Assembly (NCBI RefSeq): GCF_000010305.1
Contig: NC_012489.1
Coordinates: 2,549,646 to 2,613,645 of the forward strand
Direction: 5' to 3'
Length of the DNA: 64,000 nucleotides
Origin: Gemmatimonas aurantiaca T-27
GTDB lineage: Bacteria; Gemmatimonadota; Gemmatimonadetes; Gemmatimonadales; Gemmatimonadaceae
Part shown: piece by piece, positions 22,192 through 31,460 of the stretch
Numbering within the stretch: the stretch's first letter is position 1
How the letters are laid out: each line of letters begins with the position of its first letter
Position numbers and translations under genes: made by a program
The notes under the pieces: generated by a model
What the model was told of the DNA's origin: nothing
Seen by the model: only the letters and a program-made list of their open reading frames with translations
Databases searched by the model: none

Positions 22192-24105
22192 ATGACCGCC
22201 CCCATTATTCCCGCATTGGCGGGGCCCACATCCCGCCGAAGGGATCGTACGCGTGCCCTCGCCTGCGGTGTGCTGTTCGGCGCTGCGACGCTGGGCCTCG
22301 CCGCCTGTGACGAAGCCGTGGCGCCATCTGGCAAGTCCGCCGATGTCGCCATTCGTGTGTATGTGGACCGCGACAACTCCGGTGATTTCTCCGCCGCAGA
22401 CAGTGGCCTGGCCGGCGTAGCGCTCTCCCTGGCGCCAGTGGAAGCCGCCAGTGGATCGGCCGCCTCGGCCACGTCGGTAGCCGGCGGACTCGCCACGTTT
22501 CCGCAGGTTGCGCCCGGTTCTTACACGGTGACGCTGCCCACCACTGCTCCCGCGGGTGCCGTGCTTGCCACCACCACCGTGCCGCGTGTGGTGATCAGTG
22601 CCACGGGTCAGGTGCGGGCCGATGACGTCCGCTACGGATGGCTGCCTGCCACCGTGAGTGGCCGCATCTTCCGCGACGACGACGGCAATGGTGCGTTCAA
22701 TACGGGCGACACACCGGGTGACGGGTTGTACGTGGTGCTGCGACGTGGCACTACGCGTGTGGATTCGCTCCTGGCCGATGCGCAGGGGCTGTACGCGTTC
22801 CGCTTCCTCGCCCCGGGTGCGTACACGGTGGCACTCGAGAATCCGGCCACCATTACCTACGCGGACGGCGCGACACGCACGGTGACTGTTGCTGCCGGCG
22901 CGACCGGTACGGTGAACGGGATCTTCACCGGCGCCCTCATTGTACCGATCGCCGACGCGCGTGCCCGCGCTGTGGGTACATCGGTCGCGGTAGTGGGCAA
23001 TCTGGTGGTGCGCCCAGGGCCGTTTGCCTCTGGCGCGAATTCGGAGATCTGGGTGCAGGACGCGACGGGTGGCATTGCGGCCTTCTCGGTGCCCAACGCC
23101 GACAGTGCGCAGTACCGTCTCGGCGATCGTCTCGAAATCACGGGCGTGCGCAGTGTGTTCAGCGCCCAGTCGCAGATCACCATCTCGCGTATTCGCAACC
23201 TCGGCGCGGGTACACAGGTCGTGCCGGCCGCGCAGAGCGCCGCACAGGCCAATGCACTCACACGAGATGGCCAGTTGGTGCGCGTTCCGAATCTCACCGT
23301 CGTGTCCATCCCGACGGGCACTGGCGCAGCCTTCACGGTGCTGGCCACCGATGCGGCAGGAGACACGCTGCAACTGCGCATCGCCGGTGTGGCCACAGGC
23401 CTTTCCCGTGCCAGCTTCACGGTCGGGAACCGGTACAACGTGACGGGCGTGCTCACACGCTTCAACGCCATCGCACAGCTCAAGATCCGCGATGTGGGTG
23501 ATCTCGAGCTTGGTGCCGCCATCACCCCCATCGGCACCGTGCGTGCTTCCGGTGCGAACGGCACCAACTACACCGTGGCCGGTCGCATCACGGCGCCGCC
23601 AGGTGCCTTCACCAGCGGCACGAACAACATCAACTCCGAGATCTGGGTGCAGGACGCCACTGGCGGGATCGCGGTGTTCAGCGTCCCGACCGCCGACAGC
23701 GCCACGCTCAAGCTGGGCAACACGGTGGAAGTGACCGGCAGCCGCAGTCTGTTCAGCGCCCAGTTGCAACTGGGCACGCCGACCATCGCTCGCACGGGCA
23801 ATGGCTCGGTGATCGCACCGGTGACGGTGACCGGCACGGAAGCCGCGTCGTTGGCCCGTGACGGTCAGTTGATCCGCATGAGCGGCTTCACCGTCACCAC
23901 CATCGCGACCGGTACGGCCACCGCGTTCACCGTGACCGGTACCGTCAGCGGCGTGTCCATGCAGGTGCGTGTGGGTGGTCCGCTGCAGGGACTCACCCGC
24001 GCCAACTTCACCGTCGGATCCACGTACACCGTGACCGGCATTCTCACGCAGTTCAACGGCACCGCGCAGATCAAGCCGCGCTTCGCGAGTGACGTGACGC
24101 CATGA
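22192..24105 (+). CDS. Surface lipoprotein with SdrD-like B domain and OB-fold repeats
   Basis: The product is 637 residues, with a lipoprotein signal (lipobox LGLAAC). It shows two short prealbumin-like B-domain repeats of Sdr type (DRDNSGDFSAADSGLAGV and FRDDDGNGAFNTGDTPGDG, with Asp-rich Ca-binding-like loops). Two OB-fold modules of about 170 residues follow (roughly 265-450 and 460-637), each with the IWVQDATGGIA-F core. This OB type occurs in secreted nucleases and DNA-binding surface proteins. The repeats are close copies of each other. It is the first of three overlapping genes with the next lipoprotein and a TonB receptor, so it may be a surface partner of that receptor. Confidence 0.8.
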   Translation: MTAPIIPALAGPTSRRRDRTRALACGVLFGAATLGLAACDEAVAPSGKSADVAIRVYVDRDNSGDFSAADSGLAGVALSLAPVEAASGSAASATSVAGGLATFPQVAPGSYTVTLPTTAPAGAVLATTTVPRVVISATGQVRADDVRYGWLPATVSGRIFRDDDGNGAFNTGDTPGDGLYVVLRRGTTRVDSLLADAQGLYAFRFLAPGAYTVALENPATITYADGATRTVTVAAGATGTVNGIFTGALIVPIADARARAVGTSVAVVGNLVVRPGPFASGANSEIWVQDATGGIAAFSVPNADSAQYRLGDRLEITGVRSVFSAQSQITISRIRNLGAGTQVVPAAQSAAQANALTRDGQLVRVPNLTVVSIPTGTGAAFTVLATDAAGDTLQLRIAGVATGLSRASFTVGNRYNVTGVLTRFNAIAQLKIRDVGDLELGAAITPIGTVRASGANGTNYTVAGRITAPPGAFTSGTNNINSEIWVQDATGGIAVFSVPTADSATLKLGNTVEVTGSRSLFSAQLQLGTPTIARTGNGSVIAPVTVTGTEAASLARDGQLIRMSGFTVTTIATGTATAFTVTGTVSGVSMQVRVGGPLQGLTRANFTVGSTYTVTGILTQFNGTAQIKPRFASDVTP

Positions 24106-25127
24106 GCCTTTCCATGAACTTTCGAACGTTTTTCACGACGCGGCGCTCGGTGAGCGTGTTGACGCTGCTCGCGGGCGCCATGGGTATGGGCGCCTGCATC
24201 GATGATCCGGAGCCGGTGACCGCTATCGAAGCCACCGGTAAGGTGTCGGGCATCCTGTTCTTCGATCGCGACAACAACAACGTCTACACGCCAACGGCCG
24301 GTGATTCGGCGATGAACGGCGTCACGGTGCGTCTGCTCGATCGCGGCACGACGCGCGTTGTCGGATCGGGTACGACGGGGGCCAATGGCCGCTATGAGAT
24401 CAGCGTGCCCGTCGGCACACACGATCTGGACGTGGTGCGCAGCGCCGAGATGATTGCCAGCAACTTCATCTGGTGTGGCGCAGCGCCAAGTGTGTACCGC
24501 AACGAAGCCACGTTCGTGCAAACGCCGCTCAAGTTCGGCTGCGTGGTGCGCATCAGCGCCGCAAAGCTCGTGGCAACCGGTGCGAGTGTGACCATCGCCG
24601 GCGTCGTGACCGCGCAACCGGGCCGCTACCGTACGGCCAACGACAACCTCTACATGCAGGATCTCACCGGTGGCATCCAGGTGTTCGGCGTGCCGGCAGC
24701 GCTGGCGCTTCAGGAAGGCGACAGCATCGAGGTCACGGGCGTAATGGCGGTGTTCAACACCCAGTTGCAGATCACGTCGCCGCGTGTGGCACCGAACATC
24801 AAGCGCGGCGCCGAGATCCCTGATCCGCTTCTGCTCACGACGGCCCAACTCGCGGCGACCACGAACGGACTGGCGCCGAATGTGGGTCGACTGGTCCGCG
24901 TGCGTCGTGTCACCGTGGGCACGTTTGCCAGCGGCAACGCCCCCTTTGATGATGGCAGTGGAGCTGCACAGGTCCGCCTCGATGGCAATGCGGCCACCAC
25001 GATCGGCACGACGCGCTTCGTGACGGGTCGCTGCTACGACATCACCGGTATTGTCGGATTCTTCAACAATGCGACGCAGCTCCAGCCGCGTGGCCCGCTT
25101 GACGTGACGGAGGTCTCGTGCTCGTAA
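24102..25127 (+). CDS. Lipoprotein with Sdr-type B domain and one OB-fold
   Basis: This is a 341-residue shorter paralogue of the preceding protein. It has a lipobox (MGMGAC), one Asp-rich B-domain loop (FDRDNNNVYTPTAGDSAMNG), and one OB-fold (VTIAGVVTAQPGRYR, LYMQDLTGGIQVFGVP). It overlaps the upstream gene by four bases and the downstream receptor by ten. Cysteines in the middle (FIWCGAAP, FGCVVR) and near the C-terminus are extra relative to its paralogue and may form disulfides. A role in binding polyanions such as DNA outside the cell is an inference from the OB-fold. Confidence 0.78.
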   Translation: MSLSMNFRTFFTTRRSVSVLTLLAGAMGMGACIDDPEPVTAIEATGKVSGILFFDRDNNNVYTPTAGDSAMNGVTVRLLDRGTTRVVGSGTTGANGRYEISVPVGTHDLDVVRSAEMIASNFIWCGAAPSVYRNEATFVQTPLKFGCVVRISAAKLVATGASVTIAGVVTAQPGRYRTANDNLYMQDLTGGIQVFGVPAALALQEGDSIEVTGVMAVFNTQLQITSPRVAPNIKRGAEIPDPLLLTTAQLAATTNGLAPNVGRLVRVRRVTVGTFASGNAPFDDGSGAAQVRLDGNAATTIGTTRFVTGRCYDITGIVGFFNNATQLQPRGPLDVTEVSCS

Positions 25128-28100
25128 ATCTCCCCCGTACCACGCTGCTCGGTGCACTCGCACTGAGCGTGTTGGCACCGGCTGTCCCTGCTCTGTCCTA
25201 TGCGCACGGGGGGCTGTCGACACCGATGCTGCTGGCGCAGGAAACGACCGGGTCCATCCGCGGCACCGTGACCGGCGCCGACAGCAAGCCACTCACGGGC
25301 GCCACCATCACGGCCACCAACACCGAAACGGGCCTGGTCCGCAATGCCGTGGCCGGTGAAGACGGGGCCTATGTCGTACGCCTGCTGCCGTCGGGCACAT
25401 ATCGTGTGACCGTGCGTCGTCTTGGCAGCCAACAGCAGGAAAAGACAGACATCCGGGTGAGCGTGGGCTCCACCACACCGGTCAACTTCTCGCTCGCCGA
25501 CGCCGCGACACAGCTTGGTACCGTCCAGGTGCGCGGGGCGCAGCGCGTGGACGTGGCCGATGGCGGCGTGAAGCAGGCCGTCTCGCAGGAAGAAATCCAG
25601 AATCTCCCCACGCTGGGCCGTGATTTCACGGACTTCATCAATCTGTCCGGTCTGGTGAGCCCGACACCGGAAACCACCACCGGTGGCCAGTTCTCCATCG
25701 CGGGCGCCCGGCCGTCCCAGACCAACGTGCAGCTCGATGGTGTGGATGCCAACAACAGCTTCTTCGGTGAAAACCGTGGTGGCAGCCGCATTCCGTTCAA
25801 CTTCTCGATCGAGTCGGTGAAGGAGTTCCAGATCATCACCAACGGCTTCGATGTGGAGTACGGCAACTATGCCGGCGGTATCATCAACATCATCTCCAAG
25901 GGCGGCACCAATCGCCGGAAGGCGACGGTGTACGGCAACTATCGCGGCGACGCGCTGACGGCGAAGAACTTCGATGGCACGGCCATCAACAACTTCAACG
26001 TCCAGCAGTACGCGTTCCAGGCAGAAGGACCGCTGGTGAAGGACAAGCTGTTCTGGCTGGTGTCGGTGGACGGTCAGCGTCGTCGTGAGCCGTATGTGCC
26101 CAACGGCCCCTCGGCGCTGCTCACGCAGGCCGGCAATCTCGAGGCACAGGCCAATGCGGCCGGCACACCCGCCGAGGCGGCGACACTGCGCAGCCAGGCA
26201 CTGCGTGCACGGCAGACCGCCGATTCGCTGGGCCGGTTCTTCAATATCCTGAACAGCCGCTACGGCATCGACGATCCGGCGGGTTCGTACAACGAGTTTG
26301 CCACCCGCAATGACGTGTTGACCGTGTTCGCACGCATGGACTGGAACATCAACAACGCGCACCGTTTTTCGCTGCGCAATAGCTGGTCCAGCTACGACAA
26401 CGCCAACGAGACGTTCGCCGGTACCGCGCTCGGCGGTCTCTCGCAGACGGAAGCGTTCAAGAACAGCAGCAACTCGCTGGTGGGTGAACTCAACAGCACG
26501 CTGGGCGATCGCACGGCCAATGTGCTGCGCTTCCAGTATTCGGCCGAGGAACGTCCGCGTGTGGGTGCCGACCTCAAGCCGCAACTGCGCGTGAACAATG
26601 TCATCCCCGGCACGGCCTACGCCTGGGGCGGCAACAACCTGGCGTTCCGCAACAACCTGGTCGAGGACAAGTTCCAGATCGTGAACAACACCACGATCGA
26701 CCTGGGGCGCCACACGATCAAGTTCGGCACCAACAACATCATCACGCACTACGAGAACGACTTCTGGAACCAGGGCTCGGGCTTCTATACGTTCGACAAC
26801 CTGGCCGCCCTCGAAGCGTTCCGACCGCTGCAGTACACGCGCAATGTGCGTTCGGACGGTCAGGTGCCGCGTGCCGTGTTCGACACCTACGAATACTCGG
26901 TGTACGCGCAGGACCAGATACGCCTCACGCCCCGCCTGCTGGCCACGCTCGGTGTGCGGTATGACCTCTCGCGTTTTGGTGATGCACCGGGTCGCGTGAT
27001 CGACGCCGAGCGTGCCTTTGGCATCCAGACTGGCGTCGCGCCGATCGACAAGAACAACATCTCCCCGCGCCTCGCGCTGGCCTGGGATCGCAAGGGCGAT
27101 GCGAGCGAAGTGTGGCGTGCTGGCGGCGGCCTGTTCTACGGCCGACTGCCAGCCGTCCTGGGTTCCAACGTGGGCATCACCGATGTGCCGCTGCAGAACC
27201 TCGCGTGCACCGGCAGCGCTGCGGATGGCGACGCCAACGCCCCGCCATCGGTGACGGGCTATCGGGACTGGGCAGCGAACGGTGACAACAATCCGTTCAA
27301 CTGCGCCGGCTCAGCGGGTATCGGTGGCATTCCCGAGTACTCGTTCTGGACGCAGGGTTTCCAGATCCCCGAGACGTACCGCGGCAACGTTGGCTACGAG
27401 CGGGAACTGGGACGCAAGACGCGCTTTTCGGCAGACTACCTGTACCAGTTCACGTCGAACCTGTACACGGTGCGCAACACCAACCTGCGTGCGCCGTTGT
27501 TCTCACTGGCCAATGAAGGTGGCCGTCAGGTATACGTGCCGGCTGGCGCATTCCGTCCGAATGCCGCCGCGGGCAATGAACGTCTGCTCAACACCGACTT
27601 CGGCAACCTGTTCCAGAACTTCTACGACGGCCGCTCCCGGTCGCAGTCGGTCACGTTCAACCTCGATCATCGTTTCGCGCAGGAATCATCACTTCGCGCA
27701 TCGTATACGTGGACCACGGCCGACGATAACGGATCGTTCTCGTGCTGCACGTCGTTTGCGGGGTGGAGTGAAACGCGTGTGGGTGCGGCTGGCCCGAATG
27801 ACATCGGCGGCATCGGCGCGACGGACAAGGCATGGGGTCCCTCGGGCTTCGTGCGCAACCACACGGTGATCCTCTCCGGCTTCACGAAGCTGCCATTGGG
27901 CTTCCGCCTGAGCGGCATTTTCCGTATGCAGAGCGGCACGCCGTGGGGTCCTGAGCAAGGTGGTGATCTGAACGGCGACGGACTGACGTTCAACGATCGC
28001 CCGTTCATCTATGCCCCGGAGGACTTCCCGGTGGCGATCCCGACCAACGTGACGAGCACGGCGGCGCAGGCAGAGTATGTGGCCGCGCAGCGCGAGATCT

Positions 28101-28471
28101 ATCGCGGCTATCTGAACGACAACAAGTGCGTGGGTGACTACGTTGGGCAGATCATCCCCCGCAACACCTGCCGTCAGCCGTGGTTCAACCGCCTGGACCT
28201 GTCGCTGCGCAATCGCATTCCCACGCGGGCCGGTCAGCACGCGGAGTTGTCGATCGACTTCTTCAACGTGCTCAATGGGCTCAACTCGAGCTGGGGCCGC
28301 TATCAGTCCGTGTCGGCCGCGCGGCGTAACCTGATGGTGCCGGTGTCGTACGACGCCTCAGGTCAGACGATCCGCTACAACCTGACCGACTTCTTCGGCG
28401 ACAAGACACCACTCGGCACCAACCTACTGCTGCAGTTCAGCATGCAGGTGGGCATTCGCTACACCCTCTGA
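25118..28471 (+). CDS. TonB-dependent receptor, Oar-like with carboxypeptidase-regulatory domain
   Basis: The 1117-residue outer-membrane protein opens with a signal peptide (about residues 1-41, ending MLLAQ). A CarboxypepD-regulatory-like beta-sandwich (GSIRGTVTGADSKPLTGATI) follows at about residues 45-130. Next come the plug (FSIAGARPSQTNVQLDGVDANN, EYGNYAGGIINIISKGG) and a 22-strand barrel ending in an aromatic-poor strand (MQVGIRYTL). Oar-type receptors move large substrates or act in secretion. The start is GTG with AGG 6 bases before it, inside the end of the preceding lipoprotein gene, so the three are one operon ending at the strong terminator at 28496. Confidence 0.92.
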   Translation: MLVNLPRTTLLGALALSVLAPAVPALSYAHGGLSTPMLLAQETTGSIRGTVTGADSKPLTGATITATNTETGLVRNAVAGEDGAYVVRLLPSGTYRVTVRRLGSQQQEKTDIRVSVGSTTPVNFSLADAATQLGTVQVRGAQRVDVADGGVKQAVSQEEIQNLPTLGRDFTDFINLSGLVSPTPETTTGGQFSIAGARPSQTNVQLDGVDANNSFFGENRGGSRIPFNFSIESVKEFQIITNGFDVEYGNYAGGIINIISKGGTNRRKATVYGNYRGDALTAKNFDGTAINNFNVQQYAFQAEGPLVKDKLFWLVSVDGQRRREPYVPNGPSALLTQAGNLEAQANAAGTPAEAATLRSQALRARQTADSLGRFFNILNSRYGIDDPAGSYNEFATRNDVLTVFARMDWNINNAHRFSLRNSWSSYDNANETFAGTALGGLSQTEAFKNSSNSLVGELNSTLGDRTANVLRFQYSAEERPRVGADLKPQLRVNNVIPGTAYAWGGNNLAFRNNLVEDKFQIVNNTTIDLGRHTIKFGTNNIITHYENDFWNQGSGFYTFDNLAALEAFRPLQYTRNVRSDGQVPRAVFDTYEYSVYAQDQIRLTPRLLATLGVRYDLSRFGDAPGRVIDAERAFGIQTGVAPIDKNNISPRLALAWDRKGDASEVWRAGGGLFYGRLPAVLGSNVGITDVPLQNLACTGSAADGDANAPPSVTGYRDWAANGDNNPFNCAGSAGIGGIPEYSFWTQGFQIPETYRGNVGYERELGRKTRFSADYLYQFTSNLYTVRNTNLRAPLFSLANEGGRQVYVPAGAFRPNAAAGNERLLNTDFGNLFQNFYDGRSRSQSVTFNLDHRFAQESSLRASYTWTTADDNGSFSCCTSFAGWSETRVGAAGPNDIGGIGATDKAWGPSGFVRNHTVILSGFTKLPLGFRLSGIFRMQSGTPWGPEQGGDLNGDGLTFNDRPFIYAPEDFPVAIPTNVTSTAAQAEYVAAQREIYRGYLNDNKCVGDYVGQIIPRNTCRQPWFNRLDLSLRNRIPTRAGQHAELSIDFFNVLNGLNSSWGRYQSVSAARRNLMVPVSYDASGQTIRYNLTDFFGDKTPLGTNLLLQFSMQVGIRYTL

Positions 28472-28495
28472 TCTCGAGCGCAGCAGGTGAACAAG

Positions 28496-28532
28496 AAAGC
28501 GGGGCGCCAAAGACATGGCGCCCCGCTTTTTT
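28496..28532 (+). terminator. Strong intrinsic terminator of the OB-fold/receptor operon
   Basis: AAAGCGGGGCGCC pairs with GGCGCCCCGCTTT over 13 bp with an 8-base loop, ending in TTTTTT. It can also end the convergent endonuclease transcript. Confidence 0.93.
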
Positions 28533-28547
28533 GTCGTGCTCGCGCCG

Positions 28548-29405
28548 TCAACTGAGTGGTAGGGTGGGCAGCAAGTCGAGCAACTCGGGCCAGTCGATGA
28601 ACGGATTCCGGTTGCCTTGTGCGCGTTGAATGGCATCATTGCGTCCGCGCTCCCAGGCATCCACGGCATCTTCACGTGCCCAGGCGATGAGCAGGTCGCG
28701 TTCCTGTGCGAAGTTGGTGAGGCTGAACCCACTGGGCCGGTCGGCTCCATAGCGGATGTAGAAGTAGAGCAACCCACGCGCGATGTCCCCGCGCACACTG
28801 GCTCGCGGTTCGAACACGATTTGTCCGCTGTTGCCACTCGCATAGCCGAGCCGGCTCATGTCTCCGCTGCCCGACACGGGCCCTGTCCACAGCACGGTGC
28901 CGCGTACGAGGCCAAACGGGTAGTTGGACCGCCGTTCATTGGCGGCCGAGTCGGAGCTGAAGAGATGGTGGAGGTCGCTCAGGGCGGGATCCACTTCGGC
29001 CCCGCGGCTACGGGGCCAGGTGTGCTCGGTGTTGATACTGTTCTGCGCCGCGGTGGCCCGTGTGGTCACGCCCACCGCTTGCCGGCCCGTGTAGAGATCA
29101 ATGATCCACGGACGCGTGCCTCGATCCACAAAGGCATAGAGGGAGTCTCGTGCCGACGTGTAGCCCAGCGTGCGCTGCCCTCGCACCAGTTGCTGGATGC
29201 TGGTGAGCAGTGCGGCATCACAACGGCTCCTGGCGGGCGCGTAGTAGGACGCCTGCGCTGCGGGTGGTTCCGTACGGCAGGTGTTGGTTGGAGGCGGGGC
29301 GGTGCTCGTGCCACCACCGCCACAGGCAGCCAGGAGCGCGATCGCGAACGGTGTGGCCATCCGTGCGACGGCCCCCCGGGCACGTGGGCTGAACAAGTGC
29401 GTCAT
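28548..29405 (-). CDS. Secreted endonuclease I (EndA/Vvn family), lipoprotein
   Basis: The 285-residue product has a lipoprotein signal (lipobox LLAAC followed by GGGG). The endonuclease I domain contains INTEHTWPRSRGAEV with the catalytic histidine, SDLHHLFSSDSAANERRSNY, and a C-terminal RGDIARGLLYFYIRYG. This beta-beta-alpha-metal family cuts DNA and RNA without sequence preference, in the periplasm or outside the cell. It converges on the OB-fold lipoprotein/TonB operon, which fits a locus for extracellular nucleic-acid use. Several cysteines suggest disulfide stabilisation. Confidence 0.9.
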   Translation of the reverse strand: MTHLFSPRARGAVARMATPFAIALLAACGGGGTSTAPPPTNTCRTEPPAAQASYYAPARSRCDAALLTSIQQLVRGQRTLGYTSARDSLYAFVDRGTRPWIIDLYTGRQAVGVTTRATAAQNSINTEHTWPRSRGAEVDPALSDLHHLFSSDSAANERRSNYPFGLVRGTVLWTGPVSGSGDMSRLGYASGNSGQIVFEPRASVRGDIARGLLYFYIRYGADRPSGFSLTNFAQERDLLIAWAREDAVDAWERGRNDAIQRAQGNRNPFIDWPELLDLLPTLPLS

Positions 29406-29465
29406 GCAAGAATGATGGCGGTGCGCTCGCGCGTCTGCCTATCCCGAGATGGTGATCTGCGACCG

Positions 29466-30287
29466 TCAGCGGGTGTTCTGCGTCGTGTCTCGAAGAGCGG
29501 GCGCCGCGCCACGCATCCAGTAGATAAGCAGGCGACACGACTCCGGCGCGAGCACGGGCCACGCCAGCGGCTTGTAGCGCGTGGGAATCTTTGCGGGCTC
29601 GTCGTAGTACTCGATGGCGACGACATCATTGGGCAGCCAGAGTTCGTCCGGATAGAACGTGACGCCATCGTCATCTGTGGCTTCAAGACGCGGCTGCCCG
29701 TTCCAGAGCTCCACCAGACAGCGACTGGGCTCCACGCCTGCCCGCAGGTCGTGGCCATACCGTCCGTTCCGGGGAATACGACGAATGCCCGGCATGCCAT
29801 CGAGCATGTCGGCCCAATACTGCGGACGCATGCTGCGCAGCTCGCCGGCATCGCGGAAGTGCCCGATGCCGGCCCGACGCCGGCACTCGAATCCATCGAG
29901 ACTGGTGATGGCACAGGTGTTCTGATCGACCACACGCACCGCGTCCAACACCTGCGGCAGACGTTCGAGCTGCATCCGAACGCGGGTCGTCCCCGTCGGT
30001 GGCACCACGATGACATCCACGCGCTGGCGATGTCCAACTAACCGCAGTGTGAGTGTGTACTGACCGCCCCGCAGACCGGGGAACAGGAAGCTGCCGGTTG
30101 GCGAGGAGGTGGTTCGGCGACCGCCGGGCTCCAGCAACACCGTCACGTTCGGCAGTGGGCGTCCTGTCGAATCGGAGATCGTGCCCTGCACGGCCGCCCC
30201 TTGTCCAGTCTCAGCGTTCGCCTGCGCGATGGCCGTGAACGTCCACATCAGCATGACGGTGGCCAGCAGACGGATCGGGAGGCACAT
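29466..30287 (-). CDS. Carboxypeptidase-regulatory-like protein with TonB-plug-like remainder, no barrel
   Basis: The 273-residue product has a Sec signal (ends AIAQANA). A CarboxypepD-regulatory fold follows (AAVQGTISDSTGRPLPNVTVLLEP through GQYTLTLRLVGH, about residues 30-105), as at the N-terminus of TonB receptors. The rest (VLDAVRVVDQNTC, MLDGMPGIRRI, NDVVAIEYYDEPAKIPTRY) resembles a receptor plug, but the gene stops where a barrel would begin. Such stand-alone forms recur in high-GC soil bacteria; the role is unknown. The ATG at 30287 follows a weak ribosome site. It is the divergent neighbour of the amidase gene. Confidence 0.75.
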   Translation of the reverse strand: MCLPIRLLATVMLMWTFTAIAQANAETGQGAAVQGTISDSTGRPLPNVTVLLEPGGRRTTSSPTGSFLFPGLRGGQYTLTLRLVGHRQRVDVIVVPPTGTTRVRMQLERLPQVLDAVRVVDQNTCAITSLDGFECRRRAGIGHFRDAGELRSMRPQYWADMLDGMPGIRRIPRNGRYGHDLRAGVEPSRCLVELWNGQPRLEATDDDGVTFYPDELWLPNDVVAIEYYDEPAKIPTRYKPLAWPVLAPESCRLLIYWMRGAAPALRDTTQNTR

Positions 30288-30451
30288 AGTCAAAGGTGCC
30301 CCCAACTCGTGTGCCAGGCCAGCGAACTCGGCCTGGCACACCAGCAGCCCGCATCTGCTGCTGGACAGGGCTGGCATGCGTGCAGCATGATGGGCCTGTC
30401 GCGCAGTCCAATTCTTCTGCGCCTTCCGCCACCCGATCCGGCCCCCCTCCC

Positions 30452-31429
30452 GTGCAGACACGTCACGGCTTCACGCTGCTGAGCCTTCAGGAATTCGAGC
30501 ACTGGCTCACGCAGCAACGCGTGGGTCGTACCGTGCTCACGCTGCAGCAACACCACACCTGGTCGCCCAGCTATCGGCAGTTCAGCGGCGCGAATCACTT
30601 TGAACTGCAGCAGGGCATGAAGTACCACCATGTCACCAACAATGGTTGGGCCGACATCGGGCAGCACTTTACCAGCTTCCCCGACGGCTCCATCATGACC
30701 GGCCGATCGCTCGAACTGGTGCCGGCGTGCATCAAGGGGCAAAACGCGCACGCCATCTGCATTGAGCACATCGGCAATTTCGACGCGGGCAGCGACACCA
30801 TGTCTCCATCGCACCGTTCGGCGATCGTTGGCATGACGGCCAGCATCTGCCGCCGCTTCGCGATTCCGGTGAATACCGACCGTGTGGTCTATCATCACTG
30901 GTTCGATCTCGACACCGGGGCGCGCACCAACGGCACCGGCACCACCAAGACCTGCCCCGGCACCGCGTTCTTCGGCGGCAATACCGTGCAGCACGCGCAG
31001 AACAGTTTTCTGCCGCTCGTCCGTCAGCAACTTGGTGGCCAGCCGCCAGCCCCGCTTCCCTCCACGGTGCGCTATGGCGTCGTGAAAGCCGACACCTTGA
31101 ACGTGCGCGCCGCACCGGCCGCCAATGCTGCGCGCAGCAACATCGTGCGGCTCGGCGCCATCCTGCGCATCCACGATGAGCGCGACGGCTGGTATCGCCT
31201 CTCGGCCACCAACGAGGAATGGGTGAGCACCCGGTACGTCCAACTGGTCGACCGTGCGACGGTCAATGCCGATGTGCTCAACGTGCGCAGCGGCCCGGGA
31301 ACGCAGTTCGACAAACTCGCCGCACTCGCGCGCAGCCAGGAAGTGTTTGTCCATGAGCGACGCGACGGATGGTGTCGCATCGGACAGGAATCCCGCTGGG
31401 TCGCAGCGTCCCATCTCACATTCGCCTGA
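30452..31429 (+). CDS. N-acetylmuramoyl-L-alanine amidase with two C-terminal SH3 domains
   Basis: The first 200 residues form an amidase_2-type domain with zinc ligands visible as His in LQQHHTW, His in VYHHWFDLDTG and Cys in KTCPGTAFFGG. It should cleave the bond between muramic acid and the stem peptide. Two bacterial SH3 repeats follow (ADTLNVRAAPAANA and ADVLNVRSGPGTQF), which usually bind cell-wall peptides. GTG at 30452 gives 325 residues with no signal peptide; other non-ATG starts at 30380 or 30296 are possible, but the added residues look like untranslated sequence. Export is therefore unclear. The CocE-type gene follows by 31 bases. Confidence 0.85.
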   Translation: MQTRHGFTLLSLQEFEHWLTQQRVGRTVLTLQQHHTWSPSYRQFSGANHFELQQGMKYHHVTNNGWADIGQHFTSFPDGSIMTGRSLELVPACIKGQNAHAICIEHIGNFDAGSDTMSPSHRSAIVGMTASICRRFAIPVNTDRVVYHHWFDLDTGARTNGTGTTKTCPGTAFFGGNTVQHAQNSFLPLVRQQLGGQPPAPLPSTVRYGVVKADTLNVRAAPAANAARSNIVRLGAILRIHDERDGWYRLSATNEEWVSTRYVQLVDRATVNADVLNVRSGPGTQFDKLAALARSQEVFVHERRDGWCRIGQESRWVAASHLTFA

Positions 31430-31460
31430 CACGCAGGTCATTTCCCTCACTGGAGTGAAC

